Source: Dunaliella salina (lineage: Eukaryota > Chlorophyta > Chlorophyceae > Chlamydomonadales > Dunaliellaceae). Taken from it: a stretch of 19,448 bases of DNA. This document shows, piece by piece, positions 9,262 through 17,084 of the stretch (its first letter is position 1; every line of letters starts with the position of its first letter). Under the pieces are notes generated by a model. That model saw nothing but the letters and a program-made list of their open reading frames with translations, was not told where the DNA came from and did not search any database. The stretch covers positions 100,954-120,401 of the forward strand of contig MU070082.1 of assembly GCA_002284615.2 (NCBI GenBank), written 5' to 3'. The position numbers and the translations under genes were made by a program.

Positions 9262-9470
9262 GAGTTACCAATCACATGGCAGCTAAGCTGTTTTGCTAGT
9301 GATTCTGCTTTTTACTTGGTAAGGCTCAAATTCATAAGAGGTTTGTGTTTTCATTGTAAATAATGCCAGCCACACCAATTAAGATGAAATGCAGAGTCAC
9401 ATTGTTGTTCCTGTTTAGATTTCTTGAGCTGCAGGATCTAGCTAGAGTGTGAGAATGTTGAGCTCCCGCT
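9262..9470 (-). mobile_element. Tail fragment of a third retroelement copy
   Basis: The minus strand near 9400 encodes NVTLHFILIGVAGIIYNE, followed by a short Leu/Lys-rich stretch with in-frame stops. This matches the tail VTLHTILLDVGGVIYTPHTL of copy 1 and the tail of copy 2. It sits immediately before the RNase H remnant of copy 2, so one element's 3' end abuts the truncated interior of the next. Confidence 0.6.
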
Positions 9471-9480
9471 TGTTCCAAAG

Positions 9481-9547
9481 TGATGAAAGAAAAGAAAAAC
9501 TACGCAGGCAGTGAAAACACTCCTTACATTAATTAAGGAAAAGGGGA
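9481..9547 (-). repeat. CTACGC-type repeat at the 3' side of retroelement copy 1
   Basis: GAAAGAAAAGAAAAACTACGCAG followed by AAGGAAAAGG. It is the most diverged member of the five-copy family and lies about 60 bp after the stop codon of the copy 1 nuclease in minus sense. Confidence 0.5.
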
Positions 9548-9604
9548 TACCTAGGGCCAAGGCACCGTGTATCCTCTTTGCCAAGAGAAACCAGAAGAAA
9601 GAAG

Positions 9605-10270
9605 TCAGTGGGGATCAGGTGGGTTACTAGCAGTATCCCGTGCCTGACCTTGTTGAGAGCTGAAAAAGATTTTCTCAAGAGCACGTCTGGTGCTGGCAAG
9701 TTTGTAAGCATACAGGACAGAATGATCATGAAGCTTCCGGACAAGCTTGGTGGCCTTGAAAGTGTCAAGATCAAATTCCTTAAGAGGCTCCAATGTGTGC
9801 GGGGTGTAGATGACTCCTCCCACATCTAGCAGGATAGTATGGAGGGTGACTTGAGCTGAGGCCCCAGAAAGATGACGACAAAGTTCGCGGTGCTGCTGCT
9901 TGGAGGCCTGAAGCTGGCTGTAGGGCCGGGTGTCCTCACAGTATTTGACTTCTACAAGGTGGATGTGTCGCTGAGCTGGGTGGAGCTGACTGGGGTCACG
10001 AGCCTTGAGTGTGGGTGGAGTTCCTGTGGCTGGCGCTGAGTCCTCCCTGTTCCCCCCGCGCCCCCCTGTACTTCTCAATTCATAACAAGGATTCAACCTT
10101 GGCGCCCTTTTCAGAGGAACAACTAATAGAGCATCAGGCCGGCTGGAAGTGAGCCTATCCTTACCAGGGAAGCGGCTTGGGAAAATATATTTGGGGAGGG
10201 TCCTATTAGTAGCATGTTCTGGGACTTGTAGGTCTTGCAAGGCAAGACGGTCTGCTCCGCCAATGTCCAT
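9605..10270 (-). pseudogene. Restriction-like endonuclease domain of retroelement copy 1
   Basis: A 221-codon open frame. Residues about 43-50 read SRPDALLV and residues about 106-118 HLVEVKYCEDTRP. Pro-Asp, then Glu-x-Lys on a predicted beta strand, is the PD-(D/E)XK signature and the likely metal site for target-DNA nicking. The segment VTLHTILLDVGGVIYTPHTL follows and is conserved in all three copies in this window, so it is probably part of the nuclease fold. This frame overlaps the knuckle frame at 10206-10538, so one frameshift separates the two. Of the copies here, this one keeps the nuclease residues best. Confidence 0.7.
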
Positions 10271-10538
10271 GCAGGCAATACCTGCCCCAAGAGGGCCTTT
10301 GCTGATTGATGGCTTTTAGGAGGATTCTGCTGGCAACATTATGTCGCTCAGTTACCATACCAGACATGGTAGAATTTTTGCATCCTGATAAGATGTGGAG
10401 GGCACTGTCAAGTTCCCCACAGAGGGGGCATTGTGGGCTGGTGGAAATTTTGAAGCGCACCGTGTATTTTTGATTAAAGAGGGTACCTGTGCGGTATTTA
10501 GGAATGTTTTGCCTCATTTTGAAAGAGAGTGTTGACAT
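10206..10538 (-). pseudogene. Retroelement fragment: connector and CCHC zinc knuckle (copy 1)
   Basis: A 110-codon frame with KYRTGTLFNQKYTVRF and the knuckle CPLCGELDSALHILSGC (Cys-x2-Cys-x7-His-x4-Cys), followed by MVTERHNVASRILLKAIN. In R2-like and Dualen-like elements a CCHC knuckle sits just before the restriction-like endonuclease and helps bind target DNA. It is out of frame with both the RNase H upstream and the nuclease downstream. Confidence 0.7.
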
Positions 10539-10829
10539 GGTCCAGAAGGCATTGCTGATATTTTTGTGGATGTTGGGGGGTTAAACCTTGGTAGAAAAAA
10601 TAGTACCCTGTGTTGGTATTGGCCTTTCCAAGTCTGTGTTTTGAGTGCATGTGTCTCCGTAAAGCATCATGGAGGTTGGAGAAGTGTTTAAGCTTTATGG
10701 CAGGTGGGTTCAGATGTCTAGACGCATTTGCATGAGTGCAGGAAGTTTCCTGAAAGGCAAGCCAGGTGGTGTCATGAAAAGGATTGCCTTCAGGGTTTGT
10801 GCATGGGAAGGTTACGTCTGTGTCATTAT

Positions 10830-11375
10830 TCTGAGTGGCCTGGTGTTTGGCAATGGCACATGCGCATTTGCTGCCAACAATTTCAGCATGAGATCTGACC
10901 TTGAAGAAATGGATAGGGGTAGGTGAATTGCATATGAGTTGTATGATTATCTCGAGGATGTGGCCCTGGACGTGCTGGTGATGAAGTTCTGGGTAGAGTA
11001 TTTGCTTTCTGATCTGTTCTAGAGAGCAAAGGCTGTCAGTGGCGATGTAGCGATATCCTAGGAGAATGGCTGCTGCTACTGCCGCCAGTTCGGCTCTAGT
11101 GATGGTATGAGTGATTCCTGCTCCATTCGGTTGGACATGGTTGGTGTGTCGCTGGCGGGGTGGTAGACCCCTGCACCAGTCACTTGTTTACAAGGTTACA
11201 AGGTCACAAGGTTATGAGGCCTCTAGTCAAAACGACTGACTGCAAGCCTTGTTTACCATAGCGAATCACTTGTTTACCATTGTGTACATGGCAGCTGCTG
11301 TCCGTGTATGCCCATTCTCTCCAGTTTTCAACTTTGCGTACCAGATAAGGGCTCGATGATGTGAGTGGTGAAAGA
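10830..11375 (-). pseudogene. RNase H domain of retroelement copy 1, interrupted
   Basis: Catalytic-type positions are visible in order: Asp in YTDSSC, Glu in RAELAA, Asp in ATDSL, and His in KVRSHAE. The fourth acidic position has been lost. The frame is broken at NGKQ by an 86-bp insertion (74-bp small repeat plus 12-bp duplicated target), after which VTGAGVYHPASDT resumes the protein. A further frameshift follows near 11125. RNase H in such elements removes the RNA template during reverse transcription. Confidence 0.7.
11180..11277 (+). mobile_element. Small hairpin repeat, copy B, with 12-bp target duplication
   Basis: TCACTTGTTTAC occurs perfectly at 11180-11191 and 11266-11277, flanking a 74-bp insert. 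The insert starts with AAGGTTACAAGGTCACAAGG and holds TAGTCAAAACGACTGACTGC between AGGC and GCCT. Removing the insert and one target copy rejoins NGKQ and VTGAGVY of the RNase H domain in frame, which shows both the insertion and its boundaries. It shares the core with copies at 5386 and 18544. Confidence 0.8.
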
Positions 11376-11689
11376 GTTTGTTGGCTTTGTGTGTTACTGT
11401 GAGAGATTTGTTGGTGGGCAGAAGGTAGTTTTTCGAACTTATTGAAGCCAGTTTCAATTTCTGGGTGTCTTGGATTAAGGACTGGGTCAATGCTAATGTT
11501 TCTTTCCAGCCATCTTGCTTTGCGGATGTCTTGTTTCAGGCCTGTGAGCCAATTTGAATTGATTTCATTGAGGCCGACCCTTTCAGCGGTGTTCCAAACA
11601 GCAATTATTTGTAGGCTTCAGGAGTGGCATAGAAAAACAATTTCTTGGCTTAGCCAGAAGTGGGGGTTGGCATATTTTAGTGATGAAAA

Positions 11690-11880
11690 GGTTGGTGTCG
11701 GGGTAGAATTTTAATTCAACAAGGTAGATGTCCCTGCCACGATCAGGGATCTTGGAGGGATACAGGTGGACTGGTCCCTGACACGATCAGGGATCTTGGA
11801 GGGATACATGTGGACTGGTCGGCCTGGTATAGAGCGCACAAAGATGGCATCCGGGCGGCTTGAGGAGCTAGTACCATTAG
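11690..11880 (-). mobile_element. Nuclease fragment of an upstream retroelement copy
   Basis: Minus sense reads SSSSRPDAIFVRSIPGRPV and, after an internal 44-bp duplication, RDIYLVELKFYPDTN. This is again PD followed by E-L-K, as in copy 1 (RPDALLV, LVEVKYCEDT). The copy stops after FYPDTN, and copy 1 begins within a few bases. It shows that copies are joined head to tail. Confidence 0.65.
11731..11818. repeat. 44-bp tandem duplication
   Basis: The units 11731-11774 and 11775-11818 differ at only two positions (TCCCTGCCACGATCAGGG against TCCCTGACACGATCAGGG, and TACAGG against TACATG). Being 44 bp, the duplication shifts the frame of the nuclease fragment that contains it. The near identity points to a recent slippage event. 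Confidence 0.9.
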
Positions 11881-12179
11881 GGAATACCCAAAATCATGCA
11901 ACCACCCTTTCTGACCCAATGACACTGCAAACAAAGCAAAATCCGTGAGAACATACTCAAAAGTTCTCTTTACAGACAGCTGAACACCATGATGCTTGGC
12001 TGTATCCATTGGTGAAAGGAATATAGTGATCTTGCCCAGCTTTTCCTCTTCCTGAATTGGAACCTGGTCCCTAGGGATCAAGGTCCTATACTGGTCAAAC
12101 TTGCACATGTGGAGTGATCGGTTACCACGATCAGACATAGCGAACGTCTCTTTGACATACGTAAGATCTCCACATACAA
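11880..12179 (-). CDS. Unrecognised exon-like open frame
   Basis: In minus sense a good acceptor (polypyrimidine, then CCTTAG) at 12181-12180 is followed by an open frame containing CGDLTYVKETFAMSDRGN, RTLIPRDQVPIQEEEKLGKI and DTAKHHGVQLSVKRTFEYVL. The composition is that of a normal soluble protein with mixed charge, unlike the low-complexity frames elsewhere. I do not recognise the family. The frame runs on past about 11880 into out-of-frame reading of the retroelement nuclease fragment, so the exon ends before or at that junction, possibly because a 5'-truncated element landed in it. It could be host coding sequence or part of another mobile element. Confidence 0.35.
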
Positions 12180-13985
12180 CTAAGGAACAGTGGAAATTCT
12201 TTTAATCGGATAGAATGGTTTCTGACTACCAAAAAAAGCGCACTCTGCTGAGACGATACTAAAGTTCCCCTCCCAATAGGACAGGCTAGGGTTCAGGATT
12301 TGAGAAGCAGAATAGCTGTATGACTAACCTGGTACCAACCTTATGAAATCAGAGACCATGAGCACTACCCCTCCATATTGGACCATCGGCCAATCAGGAC
12401 ATCTGGGACACGGTCGCTTTGTGAATGATTAAGCACCATGAGCGTAAAATTATAATGACGCTGCACGGTTGGTACGTAGCCTTGCACACTTTAGCTCAGC
12501 AGGGTGAACCAGCTCGAGTCCTGCTGAGCATACCTGCTGTGACGATGTTTTTGCCTCTAGGTAACTGCTTGCACAGCCTCAGACTCTGTCTATCGGTACT
12601 GATACATATTCTTCATGTATCAAATTCCAATCATCCTGTTACATTCCTACCAAGTATGTGACGGATCGTTCCCCTCAGCAGCGCAAACTAGTTTTATGAA
12701 TGTGGGAAATATTTCACTACCTCCTTGGTTTGATTTTCTGCGGATGCCACCATTCATTCATTACAAAATGTGTTTGACCCACTCCCTGCTACTACCTGGA
12801 TTCTTAATAAAAAGCATTGGAAAACATTACAATCCCAAATGTGTAAAATTCCCTGTGGCCTCAAACGTTGATACAAGTTTTACCTGTGACTGAAAGCCAG
12901 GCTGGGAAGAATAGTTTGCCTCGTAGAAAGTATTGGTGATAGAATTCACAAGCACCTCGTAGATTCTTCCAACACCTTCTCCACTTCCATTTTTATTATG
13001 AATGTTTTAATTGAAGGGAATGAATGGACAGTTTCCTGGAATTAATGTTGACGATTCGTGATTGATGTATGGATAGTGTATTCTGTCTTTCTAATCTTTC
13101 TGTAAGTTCTCCCAGCTGCAAGGTCATGTCCCACTGCAGCTGATTGAGCACTCTCCAACTTTTTTTTTTCAACTTGCTCCTGACTTGCCTCACATTCACA
13201 AAAATATACAGTTTTATCACCTTTCTTCATGTATTCACATTATACCAGGCCTTTTTCTGGGAGGTCTTAGTTGATTTTTGGACAATTGCTGCCGTTACCA
13301 GGCTGCTGTGCTAAGCAGTTCAATGGTATATGCAGGTGCTTTACCAGGTCCCCGTCAAACCTTGTGCATCTTCTTTTATGTTTGGCTGGAATTTTTCTTG
13401 CTCATGTCCCTGACGTTCTCCAGTAGGTCCTAGCAACAAAGTCATTGTAGAACCTGGTCTTGTTAACTTGTTGTTAACCTTGATAGCTGGTTGTGCATGT
13501 TTCACCAGCGGCTGATCAGCCAGAGATTCAAGCTGTAGGCTCACCATTGTAAACCATTGTTTCTTCATGATTCAAAACAGGATCAAGCTTTACAATTTTT
13601 TCATGTAACCAGGAGCCTCGAGGAGCTCCAAGAAGCATAAATTTTGGAACACAGGAGTCAATCCATTTAAGAATTGTATATTTGGAATCGCGATATCAAG
13701 GGCTACCGATTGGTATATGTATGGGTCCAATCCGAGGAAGGGGGGGGGGGGGGGTGGCGGTGAAAATGGGCTTGTCAACTTTTTGGGACACCCCCTTCAG
13801 AATTTTTCTAGGCCACTTCTACAGAGTTCTAAAGACACCGTTGGATTCCTGAGCTTGAGAACTGTCTATTGGCACCGGTGGGTACCCTCTTTGGGTAAAT
13901 TGAGTTAAAGGGGGAGTCAGTGCCATGCGCGCAAGGGTGTGGGCGGCAGGGGATGTACAGCCAAACATGCGGCAAACCAGTTCAA
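12180..13985. other. No recognisable gene; 14-bp poly-G tract
   Basis: Several open frames of 60-92 codons occur on both strands, none with recognisable motifs. A run of 14 G at 13741-13754 may be a slippage-prone site. Nothing else is supported. Confidence 0.4.
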
Positions 13986-13989
13986 ACTT

Positions 13990-14567
13990 CAAGGATAGTA
14001 CAACCTTATTTACAGCAAGTTAGTGTCCAGGGTGTGCAGGATTTCCTCTTGCAACACAACAACAAGCTTTATTTGTTTATTTCTGAGCTTATGGATATTA
14101 TGTTGGCTGGCGAGGACCAGTCACAGGCTGATCAGTCGAACAATCTGGCTGAAGGTCCCCAAATATAAATCCAAATCCAAATCAAGGATAGTGACAATGT
14201 ATGATGTGATTATGCATGGTGAAGTCAGGAGGGCAGTTTGTGGACTTGCAAGTCAGTTGTGGGTTCTTGGAAGGGCAGGTATGCATAGGCGTCTGCTGCT
14301 CAGTTTTTACCCCATAAATCTGCTGCAACTCATTTTTCCTGTGCGATGAATATGCAGATGGATAGCTATTTCAAAAAGGAGCAGATTGATACCTTTTTGT
14401 CCGCATTGAGTTACTGCGTGGGGGGTTTTGGGGTGGGTGGGTGGGTCAGGGGAGTCCCACCCAGGTTTTGGACATGTGTTCCACTACTCCTTTTTTTTAT
14501 AATCCTGATATCATTCTCCTTTTCACAGGCTAGCCACCAGCCGTTTGCAACTGGAGACGTTCTTTAA
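13990..14567 (+). CDS. Candidate multi-exon gene fragment, unrecognised
   Basis: Three pieces look exon-like. (i) After an acceptor at about 14016 (TTATTTACAG) the frame reads QVSVQGVQDFLLQHNNKLYL, then a hydrophobic helix-like FISELMDIMLAGED and a polar Gln/Asn-rich end near 14160. (ii) After ATGCAG at about 14358 the frame reads MDSYFKKEQIDTFLSALSYC up to a possible donor at 14418. (iii) After a strong acceptor (TCTCCTTTTCACAG) near 14529 the frame reads ASHQPFATGDVL and stops at 14567. A TGTAA motif, the usual polyadenylation signal of green algae, lies just after the stop at about 14572. I cannot name a family and the splice phases are not proven. Confidence 0.28.
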
Positions 14568-14573
14568 CCTGTA

Positions 14574-15477
14574 ACTTGCAGCTTAGTTGATGTTGCTCCA
14601 CCAGCGACAGTTCTGCAAGGCATCCAAGTTGCACTTGATAAAGTGTGAACCATGTCTGAGAAGGTGAAGTATCTTCACTACAACCAAAAATCAGAATTCA
14701 GGCATGAAAGCCTACTTTTCAAGAAAGCAACTCGATCTTTATTCTGGCAGCAAGCACACAATCTAAGGAACAATCATAATCAGAGAGCTTAACCAACGAA
14801 TGAAAAAAGCATCCTTCACAAAGGAAAAAACTCATGATGAAGACGATGGATCCATCATCTAACAACAAAACAGTTTCTCTGGGTATCGGTTTTTCTTTGC
14901 TGGCTGAGATCGAGACGGAAAACCACCTCATACACTAGTCTCTCATGCTCAACTCCCTCTCCCTCAAGCACACATCCGTACAGAGCACGCTGCTTTCAAC
15001 TGGATCGATAGAAAAGAGGCGATTTAGAAATGGCATGTAAATTCACAAAAAATCACAAATACAAAGCCAGACCATGAGTTCTGTGGGTAAGCAACATCAT
15101 TTCGTACACTTCTCTGTCCACATCTCGCACAAAATGTCAGCTAGCGAACATATTCTGTACACAAGGGCTGTCAAAAACATGCATTATTTTGTAGCTACAG
15201 GACACAGGAGCATCTTTCCCTGCACCTACTTGCCAGCCATACGCTCACAACTTTCACAGTCCATCCACCAGCAGGTAAGCTTCACAACCACACGTGTGCT
15301 GTCATACCATGCTTCACAACTGCGTTGGGCTGAGACCAGAGCTTTTGCCACACATTGGTGCTGCGGCTCTGTGCACTCACCCACTCATGCTGGTCACGCA
15401 TGCTGCAAATGGCATGGTGCACATGCTCAAGTTGCAAATGCCTTGCGCAAGGCCAGCAACCATGGAGTGGGTAGGGC
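14574..15477. other. No recognisable gene; 3' flank of AOX
   Basis: Probably includes the minus-strand 3' untranslated region of AOX toward its right end. Open frames here have no recognisable motifs. Confidence 0.4.
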
Positions 15478-15612
15478 TTTCTGAGGCACCTCTCGCCCAT
15501 GATAAATGGGCAGGGAGCCGATGATTTTGGGATGGGTGTGGCTTCTTATGGTGCCTGGCTCTTGCCCATGACAAATGGGTTGGGGTCATCAGGGGCCAGG
15601 GTCTTCAGGGTG
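15478..15612 (-). repeat. Degenerate direct duplication of the AOX C-terminal end
   Basis: The last AOX codons (PFVMGK and surroundings, around 15563-15579) have a copy 69 bp downstream in minus sense (around 15494-15510), where the same reading gives PFIMGER. The blocks share TGCCCATGACAAATGGG and CGCCCATGATAAATGGG plus flanking similarity. The copy lies after the stop codon, in the 3' untranslated region. Confidence 0.6.
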
Positions 15613-16450
15613 TGATTCACGTGGGAGTGGCAGGCCTCATCAGCGCGCACCGCCAGGATGAGGTCGCGCATGGTGGCATCCTCAGGTAGGCACCAGTACT
15701 GCAAACGGTCAGCCAACACGCACGAGGGGTGAAGTGCCTGTGAGCGAGCTGCAGTATGGATGAGGGCTGAAGCAAGGGTGAGGCAAAGGCTGACAGCAAG
15801 GGTGAGGGTGCAAGGAGCCATGCAAGTGGGCTGAAGCACACAAGGAGGCCGAAGCGCATGTGCTCAGTGAGGGTAAGTGCAGGAGGGGAAAGGTATGCCC
15901 AGCAATAAGTACAGCACGAACGGGTGTTGAATGCTCGGTGCAATTCCAGGGACACCGGGGGCACCTCAACAGCTTGGAGGGTCATGATCAAGGGTTTGAG
16001 GCAGGCACCACACAGGCTGGAGACTACTCAAAGATGGGAGAGGGCATTCGGCGAACTGCAACAAATCAAACAGTCCAGTACTTCATCAGGGAACACCAGA
16101 TTTGAAAGCATTTTAATGCTCACTGCTACAAGATACCAGGAAAGACAATCGCCGAGCAAGCAGCATGATAAGGATTTTACGTGCAGGTGAAGGACTTCCT
16201 TGCTGCCGATCCATGCGTTGGCCACATGAATGGGAGCAGGATACCAGCGAGCACCAAAGGAATCGAGGGAGATGAGGGGCAGGGTCAGCTGATGCTCACC
16301 TCCTTCGCAATCTTGGGTGCAGGCTTGTTCTTCCAGACTTTGTTGTTGTCAATGTCGCTGATCAGGTGGGTGTAGGTGCGCACTGCCTCTTCCTCTAGGT
16401 AGCCTATGATGTGAAGATTGGCATGCAAGCAGTGTTCAGTCGCGGCCGGG

Positions 16451-16521
<71 letters not shown>

Positions 16522-17009
16522 CCAAGCATATGCTTGAACACAACCTGCTGAGGGCATTGAGCAGGCACAACTGTTGCCACATCTTATCCATCACGGAGTA
16601 TAATCCACATAACTTCTAGACCCTGTCCGCGAAGGATGCCCAAAAGATAGCACAAATGCACACATAAAACATTTAGCACCACCTGCCCTCTTACCTACAA
16701 ACGAGTGGCAGACCTTGGGCCAGAGCAGGTACACGATGAAGTACAGGTTGAAGAAGACACCCTGCAATGAGAATTCAGGGCAAAAAATTGTACTGAGCAG
16801 CTGCTGGTGGTGCTTTTCAGGTTCAGCCAAAAAGCACAACAATTTAAAACAAGAAAAAAAGGCCACCATCCAGAATTTTTTTATCAGGCAATTTGCATGG
16901 CGTTCTGATGTTCCCCAGTAGCAGTGCTCCATGCATATAGCGTCAAAAACAAGAGCTGTAACTGCCCTCATGTCAAGAAAATCAGGGACCACACACACAT
17001 TTATGCATG

Positions 17010-17084
<75 letters not shown>

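Larger units (their letters stand above)
9481..11690 (-). mobile_element. Dualen/RandI-like non-LTR retrotransposon, copy 1 (5'-truncated, broken)
   Basis: In minus sense the recognisable order is: a connector with AVWNTAERVGLNEINSNWL and LKQDIRKARWLERN (about 11610-11480); RNase H with YTDSSCHVHNGKQ (near 11300), ITRAELAAVAAA (near 11090), IATDSLCSL (near 11040) and KVRSHAEIVGSKCAC (near 10890); zinc knuckle CPLCGELDSALHILSGC (near 10400); nuclease SRPDALLVVP (near 10140) and HLVEVKYCEDTRP (near 9950); and the tail VTLHTILLDVGG (near 9840). Frameshifts and an inserted small repeat break the frame. The last RNase H acidic position (GNECAD-type) reads CAC, so that domain is probably dead. The reverse transcriptase core is missing, as expected after 5' truncation. 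Family assignment rests on RNase H preceding a CCHC/PD-(D/E)XK endonuclease. Confidence 0.78.
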
